From NCBI RefSeq assembly GCF_036898465.1, contig NZ_JARUMJ010000001.1:5270001-5334000 (forward strand): a stretch of DNA of 64,000 nt, given 5' to 3'. Shown here in pieces: positions 49,940 to 57,481 of the stretch. Origin of the DNA: Streptomyces sp. B21-105 (GTDB taxonomy: Bacteria; Actinomycetota; Actinomycetes; Streptomycetales; Streptomycetaceae). Under the pieces are notes generated by a model. That model saw only the letters and a program-made list of their open reading frames with translations. It made no database searches and was not told the origin of the DNA. Each line of letters begins with the position of its first letter. The first letter of the stretch is position 1. The position numbers and the translations under genes are program-made.

Positions 49940-50641
49940 TCAGGCCTTCAGCTTGTAGCCGAAGCCGCGGACCGTCTCGATGCGGTCCTGACCGATTTTC
50001 GTCCGCAGCCGCTGGACATGGACGTCGACGACCCGGGTGTCGCCGCCCCAGCCGTAGTCCCACACCCGCTCCAGCAGTTTGTCGCGGGAGAGGACCGTGC
50101 CCGGGGCAGAGGAGAACTCCAGCAGCAGCCGCATCTCGGTGGGCGTCAGCGCCACCGTCTGTCCGGCCCGCCGCACCTCCATGCCCTCGGTGTCGATCTC
50201 GAGGTCGCCGAAGGTCAGCACACCCCCGTCGGCGGCGGTTTCGGGCGCGGCACGGTCGCCGACGCCCGCGTGACCGAAGCGGCGCAGCACGGCTCGTATC
50301 CGCGCGACCAGCACCGCTCCGTCGAACGGCTTGGTCACGTAGTCGTCGGCGCCGGCCTCGAGGCCCAGGACCACGTCGATGGAGTCCGCGCGCGCCGACA
50401 GCATGATCACAGGCACCGTGGACTCGTCGCGGATGCGCCGGCACAGGCTCACACCGTCCAGACCCGGAACCATCACGTCCAGCAGGGCGATGTCGGGGCG
50501 GTCGGCCCGGAACGCCTCCAGGCCGGAGAGGCCGTCGGGCATCGCGGTGACCGCGAAGCCGTCCCGCTCCAGGGCGAGCTGGGTGGCTTCGCGGATGACG
50601 TCGTCGTCCTCGACGAACAGGACGTGGGTCTGGTCTGCCAT
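49940..50641 (-). CDS. cseB: Envelope-stress response regulator CseB (OmpR family)
   Basis: 233 residues. A receiver domain has the acidic pair EDDD near 11, the phospho-acceptor in LLDVMVPGLDG near 54 and KPF near 104. An OmpR/PhoB winged helix follows: LTPTEMRLLLEFSSAPGTVL, RVVDVHVQRLRTKIG and VRGFGYKL. In S. coelicolor phosphorylated CseB activates the sigE promoter. ATG 50641 gives MADQTHVLFVEDDD. An unusually long 293-bp gap separates it from cseA. Confidence 0.94.
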   Translation of the reverse strand: MADQTHVLFVEDDDVIREATQLALERDGFAVTAMPDGLSGLEAFRADRPDIALLDVMVPGLDGVSLCRRIRDESTVPVIMLSARADSIDVVLGLEAGADDYVTKPFDGAVLVARIRAVLRRFGHAGVGDRAAPETAADGGVLTFGDLEIDTEGMEVRRAGQTVALTPTEMRLLLEFSSAPGTVLSRDKLLERVWDYGWGGDTRVVDVHVQRLRTKIGQDRIETVRGFGYKLKA

Positions 50642-50934
50642 CCCGGTGCTCTCAGTTCTCGTATGCGGTCCCGTGCTGCTGTCGGGCGCTGGTCTCGTGC
50701 TGTTGTCGCGCGCTGTCGCGCTGCTGTCGGGGCCCTGTCGGGTTCTTGTCAGAGCGCCCCTTGGAGGGACGCGCAAACCACGGCGAGCGTTCACTTCCCG
50801 TGTCGTCGGCGTTGCCCGTTCGCCTTGCCCGTTCGCCTTGCCCGTTCGCTTTGCCGGTCACTTATTGATCGCACCGAGCAGCCCGATCGGTTCACGTCCG
50901 CCGAAGATCTCTCCGATCGTCGCGTCCGTGCGGG
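50642..50934. other. 293-bp gap inside the cse operon with a 13-bp tandem repeat
   Basis: Between cseA and cseB there is no gene with codon support. It contains TTGCCCGTTCGCC repeated three times (50812-50850, last base changed) plus a partial copy, and several GCTGTCG repeats. A promoter for cseBC here is possible. Confidence 0.5.
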
Positions 50935-51669
50935 TCAGCCGGTGTCCGGCACGGGGGTCGGTTCCCCGCCGACGACGCTGCTGTAATCGTTGTGCCAGCT
51001 GTACTCCTTCATGAAGCGGCCCGAGGTCCAGCGGTACGTGATCACGTTCTCGCCGGACGGACTGGAGACCGGGTCGCCCTTCTCGTACACCTGCTTGGTC
51101 ACCACGAGGTCGCCCCGGTCTATCTCCGCGTAGACGGGGGGCTCCTCGGCCTTGAACACGTTCTGGTAGCCGTCGTCGCTCTCGCGGTACACATACGAGC
51201 CCACGCCGACCGCGTCACCGCAGGTCAGCACGTTGACGACGACGTCGTCGCCGGTACTGCCGGTCAGGTGGCCGTATGAGACGTCGACCGGGTACTCGTC
51301 GCCGACACAGGGCTTGAGCCCGCCCTTGACCTCGGCCGAGACCGCCGGGTCGTCCTGGACGAGCTGGACCGCGTCCGACTGGTCGAGGGCCTGGGAGGCG
51401 GCGGCCTGGGGCAGAGGTGTCGCGCCCGTCACCGCGTCGGTGTGTGCGGGCCCCTCATCGCGTGCGCCGGTGCCGCCGGTGGCGCAGGCGGAGACGAAAA
51501 GGGCAAGGGCGGCGAGCACGGCCATCGCCGCGGTCGCCGCCTGGACGGCGCCACGGGCCGGTGTCGGCCCATGGCGCAGGCCGAAAGGGGCCCAGGCTCC
51601 TCGCCGCCCGCCCTCAGGACGGACGCCGGGGCCATCGACACCGCTCCTGTCGGTCAGGCCGCCGTGCAA
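50935..51669 (-). CDS. cseA: Lipoprotein CseA, modulator of the SigE system
   Basis: 244 residues if translation starts at the TTG at 51669, which has GAGGAG eight bases upstream and overlaps the end of sigE by 16 bp. A lipoprotein signal ends at the lipobox VSAC (Cys near 62), followed by an external domain (LKPCVGDEYPVDVSYG, VNVLTCGDAVGVGSYVYRE, SGRFMKEYSWHNDYSS). Deleting cseA in S. coelicolor raises sigE activity, so it damps the CseBC signal. The next in-frame Met (codon 49) would remove the signal's charged start. A well-placed ATG at 51635 is out of frame. Confidence 0.88.
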   Translation of the reverse strand: MHGGLTDRSGVDGPGVRPEGGRRGAWAPFGLRHGPTPARGAVQAATAAMAVLAALALFVSACATGGTGARDEGPAHTDAVTGATPLPQAAASQALDQSDAVQLVQDDPAVSAEVKGGLKPCVGDEYPVDVSYGHLTGSTGDDVVVNVLTCGDAVGVGSYVYRESDDGYQNVFKAEEPPVYAEIDRGDLVVTKQVYEKGDPVSSPSGENVITYRWTSGRFMKEYSWHNDYSSVVGGEPTPVPDTG

Positions 51670-52196
51670 CGCTCCCGCTCCTCAAGCTCCAGCGCGCGTG
51701 CGTCCAGATCGCGGGCCTCCAGCTCCTCGCGGAGCCGGGCGAGCGCCCGGTGCAGCGTGCTCTTGACCGTTCCCGCCGACATGCCGAGGGCAGCGGCGGT
51801 CTCCTCCGTGGACATCTGCTCCCAGTGTCGCAGCACCACGACACTGCGCTGCTTCGGAGCGAGCACTTTCATCGCATCCATCAGCAGGGCGCGGTCCGCG
51901 TGCTGCTCGGTGGAGTCGTCCACCCGGGCGTCCGGGAGCTGCTCGGTCGGCACTTCCTCGAGCTTGCGGGCCCGCCACCACTCGGTGCGCGTGTTGATCA
52001 TGACCCGGCGCAGGTAGGCGTCCGCGAGCCGCTTGTCCGCGATGCCGTCCCAGCGGCCGTACGTACGGGCCAGCGCGGTCTGCAGGAGGTCCTGCGCGTC
52101 GACCGGGTCCGGGACCAGACGTCGGGCGCTGCGCAGCAGCGCGTCCTGCCGCGTGCGGACGTATTCCTCGAACTCGAGCACCTCGCCCTGCGCCAT
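51654..52196 (-). CDS. sigE: ECF RNA polymerase sigma factor SigE
   Basis: 180 residues. Region 2 contains FEEYVRTRQDALLRSARRL and AQDLLQTALARTYGRW; region 4 contains LAPKQRSVVVLRHWEQMSTEETAAAL and GMSAGTVKSTLHRALARL. It is nearly identical to what I recall of S. coelicolor SigE. It transcribes envelope-stress genes such as wall teichoic/glycan synthesis and is itself induced through CseBC. ATG 52196 has GGAGGG six bases upstream. No anti-sigma gene is adjacent, as expected for this family, which is controlled at transcription. Confidence 0.96.
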   Translation of the reverse strand: MAQGEVLEFEEYVRTRQDALLRSARRLVPDPVDAQDLLQTALARTYGRWDGIADKRLADAYLRRVMINTRTEWWRARKLEEVPTEQLPDARVDDSTEQHADRALLMDAMKVLAPKQRSVVVLRHWEQMSTEETAAALGMSAGTVKSTLHRALARLREELEARDLDARALELEERERCTAA

Positions 52197-52507
52197 GGTG
52201 AACCCTCCGTCTTTTCCCCGTTTTCGGCGGGCTGTCGCCTGCCGGTTCCTGCTGTGGTCGGTGGCCCGGTGTTCTCGGTGGGCACGCAAACGAAGCTACG
52301 GAGGTGTTGTCACGGGGCTGTCCGAAGCAGCCTGCGGCTAGCGCTCGGCTGTCCGTCGGTTGTGTAACGGAAACGGGTTCTGGGTAAGGAGGCCGGGCTG
52401 TTAGTCCAGATATGGGGCGTTGTGCCCCGTTGTCTTGTGTGACACGGGCACCGTCACGACTCGGTGAAGTCCGTGAAGGAGGCCGTTGTCTGTGATGTGG
52501 CTGTGTG
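52197..52507 (-). promoter_or_regulatory. sigE upstream region with candidate ECF-type promoter
   Basis: This 311-bp leader between mutY and sigE has no gene. On the minus strand AGAACC (52381-52376) and CGAC (52358-52355) are 17 bp apart, a plausible ECF-type -35/-10 pair, about 160 bp before sigE. CseB is expected to bind nearby. The exact promoter is uncertain. Confidence 0.3.
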
Positions 52508-53440
52508 TCAGCTCAGCGGCAGGCGGTACAGCCCGTCGGGCAGCGGCTCCACCAGTCCGTCCGCGACGAGCCCGTCCAGCGCACGAGCGCGTTGCACCGG
52601 CTCGTGCCACATCCGGTCGAGGGCGGCTTGCGGCACGGGCGCGTGTGCGTCCCGCAGGACGGCGAGCAGCTTGCCCCTGACCTGCCGGTCGGTGCCGGCG
52701 TACGTCTGACCGCGGCGCGGCGGACCGTCGTGCTCCGGCTTGCCCGCGAGCCGCCATGCGCACTGCGCGGCGATCGGGCAGCGCACGCACGTCTCGTTCC
52801 TGGCCGTGCACACGAGCGCGCCGAGCTCCATGGACGCGGCGGCCCAGCGCGCCGCCGTCGGCTCGTCCTCGGGCAGCAGGGCGCGGGCGAGCTTTCGCTC
52901 GGCGGCCGTGGTGGCGTTCGGCGGGTACCGCACGCCCGTCACGGCGCGCGCGAAGACCCGGCGGACGTTGGTGTCCAGAACGGCGTGCCGCTGCCCGTAC
53001 GCGAAGGAGGCGACGGCCGCCGCCGTGTACTCGCCGATGCCGGGCAGCGCGAGCAGCTGGTTGTGGTCCGACGGAACGTCGCCGCCGTGCCGTTCCGTTA
53101 TCGCCGCCGCGGCGCCGTGCAGCCGCAGGGCGCGGCGCGGATAGCCGAGCCGCCCCCATGCGCGGACCGCCTCGCCCGGGGCCTCCGCGGCCAGGTCGGC
53201 GGGGCGCGGCCAGCGGGCGAGCCACTGTTCGTAGACCGGCAGGACCCGGCTGACCGGCGTCTGCTGCAGCATGAACTCGCTGACCATCACGCCCCACGCG
53301 CCGGCGTCGGGGCGTCGCCAGGGCAGGTCACGGGCATGGTCGGCGAACCAGTCGATCACGGGGGAGTGCAGGTCCGCTCCGCAGGCGTCGGCATCGGCCA
53401 GGGAGGAGCTGCTGTGCGGGGGCTTCGTGGTCGCAGTCAT
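52508..53440 (-). CDS. mutY: A/G-specific adenine DNA glycosylase MutY
   Basis: 310 residues. It removes adenine mispaired with 8-oxoguanine. The HhH-GPD core shows the catalytic Glu55 in SEFMLQQTPV, the hairpin LPGIGEYTA at 132-140 and the catalytic Asp156 in VLDTNV. The [4Fe-4S] ligands are Cys211, 218, 221 and 227. The C-terminal lesion-recognition (NUDIX-like) domain is very short, as in other actinobacterial MutY. ATG 53440 has GGAAGAG upstream. It is upstream of sigE on the same strand. Confidence 0.95.
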   Translation of the reverse strand: MTATTKPPHSSSSLADADACGADLHSPVIDWFADHARDLPWRRPDAGAWGVMVSEFMLQQTPVSRVLPVYEQWLARWPRPADLAAEAPGEAVRAWGRLGYPRRALRLHGAAAAITERHGGDVPSDHNQLLALPGIGEYTAAAVASFAYGQRHAVLDTNVRRVFARAVTGVRYPPNATTAAERKLARALLPEDEPTAARWAAASMELGALVCTARNETCVRCPIAAQCAWRLAGKPEHDGPPRRGQTYAGTDRQVRGKLLAVLRDAHAPVPQAALDRMWHEPVQRARALDGLVADGLVEPLPDGLYRLPLS

Positions 53441-53580
53441 GGCTCTTCCGATCCTGCCATGCCAACCGGGGCGCGCGCGTGCACCGCCACTCGGCCGGGA
53501 CCGGCGGGGCGGCGTTCCACGCGCGCGTGCCGGGGGCGCGGTCTTGGGCGCGGTCATGGATGCGAACTGGGTGCGGCGGA

Positions 53581-53608
53581 GCGATCGTCAAGGGGCGATC
53601 GTCAAGGA
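53581..53608. repeat. 14-bp direct repeat upstream of the surface-protein gene
   Basis: GCGATCGTCAAGGG is followed at once by GCGATCGTCAAGGA, then a partial third copy. It lies in the divergent gap between mutY and the next gene, where a regulator could bind. Confidence 0.7.
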
Positions 53609-53733
53609 GCGATGACGGCGTGGGCCGAAGTCGGGCGCGCGAGGCCGGTTTCCGGGATGATGATCCGGAAAAGTTGTGTTCCCAGCGGCGGGTGGGGCAG
53701 GTGAACACGACGATCTCTCGTACAGTTTGCGCC

Positions 53734-54597
53734 GTGGGATCTCTGCGCAATCCGGTCGGGCCGCTTCCCTCCTCCATCTACTGGCGACGGAGGGTCGTAC
53801 TGCTGTCCGTGTTCGCCCTGTTGGCGTTGCTGACCTTGTGGGTCGTGACCTCGGGCGGGGGCGGCGGCAGGAACAGCGCCGGTAAGGGCAACGGCAAGAA
53901 CCCCGCCTCGTCCATCACGCCCGGACCGTCCGGATCCGGGCCCGCGATCAGTCAGCACCCGGGCGGACGCGACGGGTCCAGCCCGGGGTCCACCAGCGGC
54001 TCGGGTGCGGACGCGGGCGCCGGCTCCGGCGGTTCGGACGGCGGCTCGGCCGGCGCCGGCGACACCGACGACGGCGCCAACGGCAGCGGTGACGGCGACA
54101 CAGCAGGCGCCGGCGCAGGCGCCGGAGCCGGCGCCGGTGGGAGCAGCGGCGGCGCCGGCGGTACGGCCGCGACGCTGCCCCTCGGCACCACCCTCCCCAA
54201 CTGCACCGCGGGCGCCGTCACATGGACGCTGCGTAGTGTCCGCAACGACTACTCGCCCGACCGGACGCCGACCTTCCAGCTGATCGCGAAGAACCGCTCG
54301 GCAAGCGACTGCAAGGTCGATCTCGGCCCGAAGCAAGCGGTGTTGACGATCACTCAGGCGACCGACGACGAGGACTACTGGTCCTCCGCGGACTGCCCCA
54401 AGGCGTCGGGCAGCCTGCTGTACCGGGTGCCGGCCGGGCAGAGCTTCACCTACACCGTGAAGTGGGACCGCAAGCCGAGCGCCCCCGAGTGCGCGACTCC
54501 GCCGGCCGGGACGGCCAAGGCCGGCACCTATCTCCTCGAGGCGCAGGCCCCGGGCTTCGCCAAGACCCAGACGTCGTTCGTACTCAAGGACGACTGA
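53734..54597 (+). CDS. Membrane-anchored surface protein with Gly/Ser/Asp-rich linker
   Basis: 287 residues. One TM helix (about 24-43) follows a short cytoplasmic start, then ~95 residues of Gly/Ala/Ser/Asp low complexity. A compact C-terminal domain of ~130 residues has four cysteines and beta-strand character (LPNCTAGAVTWTLRSVRNDY, TPTFQLIAKNRSASDCKVDLG, SADCPKASGSLLYRVPAGQ, PECATPPAGTAKAGTYLLEA). I do not recognise the domain; the pattern resembles immunoglobulin-like inhibitor folds. GTG 53734 follows TACAGT by seven bases (leaderless); GTG 53701 is the alternative. Confidence 0.7.
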   Translation: MGSLRNPVGPLPSSIYWRRRVVLLSVFALLALLTLWVVTSGGGGGRNSAGKGNGKNPASSITPGPSGSGPAISQHPGGRDGSSPGSTSGSGADAGAGSGGSDGGSAGAGDTDDGANGSGDGDTAGAGAGAGAGAGGSSGGAGGTAATLPLGTTLPNCTAGAVTWTLRSVRNDYSPDRTPTFQLIAKNRSASDCKVDLGPKQAVLTITQATDDEDYWSSADCPKASGSLLYRVPAGQSFTYTVKWDRKPSAPECATPPAGTAKAGTYLLEAQAPGFAKTQTSFVLKDD

Positions 54598-54629
54598 GCG
54601 CCGTTCGTGCCCAAGCACGACTGAGCGCC
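54576..54629. repeat. 27-bp tandem duplication of a gene end including the stop codon
   Basis: 54576-54602 and 54603-54629 agree at 24 of 27 positions. Each copy contains the last codons (Phe-Val-x-Lys-x-Asp), TGA and GCGCC. Confidence 0.9.
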
Positions 54630-54649
54630 GTGCGCGGCCTCCCCGCGGT

Positions 54650-55774
54650 CTAGACGTACCGCTCCAGGATCGAGGACTCGGCCAGGCGGGACAGGCCCTC
54701 GCGGACGCTGCGGGCCCGTGCCTCGCCCACTCCGTCCACCGTCTGGAGGTCGTCGACGCTCGCGGCGAGCAGCTTCTGCAGGCTGCTGAAGTGCTCCACG
54801 AGACGGTCGATGATCGCTCCCGGAAGGCGCGGCACCTTCGCCAGCAGGCGGAAGCCGCGCGGGGAGACCGCCGTGTCCAGTGCCTCGGGGGAGCCGGTGT
54901 AGCCCAGTGCGCGGGCGACCGTGGACAGTTCCAGGAGCTCGGCGTGGGTGAGCGCGTCCAGTTCGTACAGCGCCTCGTCGACCGTGCGGGAACGCTTGGC
55001 CGTCGGCTCAGGCACATAGTCCCGGACCACCAGTTCGCGTTCCGGCTCCACGCCCGCGATCAACTCGTCGAGCTGAAGGGCGAGCAGTCGCCCGTCTGTG
55101 CCCAGTTCGACCACGTATTCGGCGATTTCGGTCGCGATGCGGCGCACCATCTCCAGCCGCTGGGCCACCGCCGAGACGTCCCGGACCGTCACCAGGTCTT
55201 CGATCTCCAGCGCTGACAACGTTCCCGCGACCTCGTCCAGGCGGAGTTTGTAGCGCTCCAGGGTGGCCAGCGCCTGGTTCGCGCGGGACAGGATGGCCGC
55301 GGAGTCCTCCAGGACCCGGCGCTGCCCGTCGACGTACAGGGCGATCAGCCGCATGGACTGCGAGACCGAGACGACCGGGAAGCCGACCTGCTTGCTCACC
55401 CGGTCCGCCGTGCGGTGCCGGGTGCCGGTCTCCTCCGTGGGGATCATGGGGTCGGGCACCAGTTGGACGCCGGCCCGGAGGATCTTCGACAGGTCCGAGG
55501 AGACCACGATGCCGCCGTCGAGCTTGCACAGCTCACGCAGGCGGGTGGCCGCGAACTCCACGTTCAGCACGAACCCGCCCGTGCACATCGCTTCGACCGT
55601 CTTGTCGGAGCCCAGCACGATCAGCCCGCCGGTGTTGCCGCGGAGGATCCTCTCCAGGCCGTCGCGCAGGGCCGTGCCGGGAGCCACCGCGCTCAGCGCG
55701 GCGCGCATCAGGCCGTCGGAACCGGAACTCCCACCGGACTTTCCGGGAGCTGCCGCCCGGTCGTTGGCTGCCAC
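54650..55774 (-). CDS. disA: DNA-integrity scanning diadenylate cyclase DisA
   Basis: 374 residues. It makes c-di-AMP from two ATP as an octamer that pauses on branched DNA. The cyclase domain has Asp86 in the DGG motif (LCKLDGG; many other DisA proteins have DGA) and GTRHRTA at 117-123. A helical spine and a C-terminal RuvA-like HhH domain ([19 protein letters not shown]) follow. In Streptomyces DisA-made c-di-AMP controls growth and osmotic balance. GTG 55774 has GGAGGAG six bases upstream. It follows radA on the same strand. Confidence 0.96.
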   Translation of the reverse strand: MAANDRAAAPGKSGGSSGSDGLMRAALSAVAPGTALRDGLERILRGNTGGLIVLGSDKTVEAMCTGGFVLNVEFAATRLRELCKLDGGIVVSSDLSKILRAGVQLVPDPMIPTEETGTRHRTADRVSKQVGFPVVSVSQSMRLIALYVDGQRRVLEDSAAILSRANQALATLERYKLRLDEVAGTLSALEIEDLVTVRDVSAVAQRLEMVRRIATEIAEYVVELGTDGRLLALQLDELIAGVEPERELVVRDYVPEPTAKRSRTVDEALYELDALTHAELLELSTVARALGYTGSPEALDTAVSPRGFRLLAKVPRLPGAIIDRLVEHFSSLQKLLAASVDDLQTVDGVGEARARSVREGLSRLAESSILERYV

Positions 55775-55853
55775 TGCACTCCTCCGGTCACTGGGGTCTG
55801 GGCGTCCCCGTTCGCGCACTCGTTCGTACGGACGGGCGAGACCAGGGCAAAGT

Positions 55854-57263
55854 CTACCGGCGGTCCTCCGCCTCCTGCGGGGCCTCTCGGCGACGGGACC
55901 GCGGCAGCACCCGCAGGGCGTCCCCCATGTCGGCCACTTCCAGGACCTTCATGCCCGCGGGGATCTTGCCGGGATCGCCCGGCACGAGCGCGTGCGTGAA
56001 GCCCAGGCGGTGGGCCTCGGCGAGCCTGCGCTGGACGCCCGTGACCCGTCTGACCTCGCCCGCGAGGCCCACCTCGCCGATCGCGACGAGGTTCTTGGGC
56101 AGCGGGGTGTCACTGGCGGCGGAGGCCAGGGCGAGGGCGATGGCCAGGTCCGCCGCGGGCTCCGAGAGCTTCACGCCGCCGACCGTCGCCGAGTAGATGT
56201 CCCGCTTGCCGAGTGCGCTGATCCGTCCGCGCTGCTCCAGGACGGCCAGCATCATCGAGACGCGCGAGGTCTCCAGGCCGGACGTCGTACGGCGGGGGGA
56301 GGGGATCTGGGAGTCGACGGTGAGCGCCTGCACCTCGGCGACCAGGGGCCGGCGCCCCTCCAGGGTGACCGTCAGACAGGTGCCCGGGACCGGTTCGTCA
56401 CGTCGTGTCAGGAAAAGTCCGCTCGGGTCGGCAAGGCCGGTAATGCCCTCGTCGTGCAGTTCGAAGCAGCCGACCTCGTCGGTCGCCCCGTACCGGTTCT
56501 TCACGCCGCGCACCAGGCGCAGCCGTGCGTGCCGGTCGCCCTCGAAACTCAGGACGACGTCGACGAGGTGCTCGAGGAGACGCGGGCCGGCGATCGCGCC
56601 GTCCTTCGTGACGTGGCCCACCAGCAGAGTGGACATGCCGCGGTCTTTGGAGGCGCGGATCAGGGCGCCCGCGACCTCGCGGACCTGGGCCATGCCGCCG
56701 GGCGCACCGTCGATCTCCGGGGAGGCCACGGTCTGCACGGAGTCCACGATCAGCAGGGACGGCTTGACCGCGTCCAAGTGGCCGAGGACGGCCGCCAGAT
56801 CGGTCTCGGCGGCGAGGTACAGGTGGTCGTCGATGGCGCCGATGCGGTCGGCGCGCATCCGGACCTGCGACGCGGACTCCTCGCCCGTGACGTACAGGGT
56901 GCGGTGCTCGTCGCTCGCGGACTTGGCGGCCACGTCCAGCAGCAGGGTCGACTTGCCGACGCCCGGCTCGCCCGCCAGGAGCACGACCGCGCCGGGCACG
57001 AGCCCGCCGCCGAGGACGCGGTCCAGCTCGGCCACGCCGGTGGGGCGGGCGGTGGCCTGCCGCCCGTCGACCTGACCGATGGGCAGGGCGGAGGTCGTGA
57101 CGCGGCCCGGCGCCGTGGTGCGGACCGCGGGCGCGCCGTACTCCTCGACCGTGCCCCAGGCCTGGCACTCGGGGCAGCGGCCGAGCCACTTGGCCGTCTG
57201 CCAGCCGCACTCCGTGCAGCGGTAGGACGGACGGTCCTTGGTGGTCTTCGTACGGGCAGCCAT
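55854..57263 (-). CDS. radA: DNA repair protein RadA
   Basis: 469 residues. A C4 zinc finger (Cys16, 19, 30, 33), Walker A GEPGVGKS at 98-105, the RadA-specific KNRYG (KNRFG-type) motif at 255-259 and a C-terminal Lon-protease-like domain (no Ser/Lys dyad activity expected). RadA is a DnaB-like helicase acting in recombination-intermediate processing. It is adjacent to disA, and RadA is known to inhibit DisA in other bacteria. On the minus strand TACGGT lies six bases before the ATG, so the transcript may be leaderless. Confidence 0.96.
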   Translation of the reverse strand: MAARTKTTKDRPSYRCTECGWQTAKWLGRCPECQAWGTVEEYGAPAVRTTAPGRVTTSALPIGQVDGRQATARPTGVAELDRVLGGGLVPGAVVLLAGEPGVGKSTLLLDVAAKSASDEHRTLYVTGEESASQVRMRADRIGAIDDHLYLAAETDLAAVLGHLDAVKPSLLIVDSVQTVASPEIDGAPGGMAQVREVAGALIRASKDRGMSTLLVGHVTKDGAIAGPRLLEHLVDVVLSFEGDRHARLRLVRGVKNRYGATDEVGCFELHDEGITGLADPSGLFLTRRDEPVPGTCLTVTLEGRRPLVAEVQALTVDSQIPSPRRTTSGLETSRVSMMLAVLEQRGRISALGKRDIYSATVGGVKLSEPAADLAIALALASAASDTPLPKNLVAIGEVGLAGEVRRVTGVQRRLAEAHRLGFTHALVPGDPGKIPAGMKVLEVADMGDALRVLPRSRRREAPQEAEDRR

Positions 57264-57481
57264 GGGGAAACCGTAGCCGCCCCCACCGACAGCCGGACGC
57301 GCCTGTGGACGACGGGGGCGCGAAACACCGGCACCCCTTGCGAATCAGCCACGCTCCGTCACGAACGAGCCACCGGGCCTCCGGGGTGGTCCCCTTTTGA
57401 GGGATCGTTTCACCCGTACGGATTAAATGGACTCAAGGGACAAGAAGACCCGGTTCCGTGCCGCCTACGGTCGCACGGGTG

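Noticed and set aside
50652..50861. 70-codon minus-strand frame between cseA and cseB
   Set aside because: Composed of repeat-derived RQQH and ARQ runs with no ribosome site; treated as intergenic.
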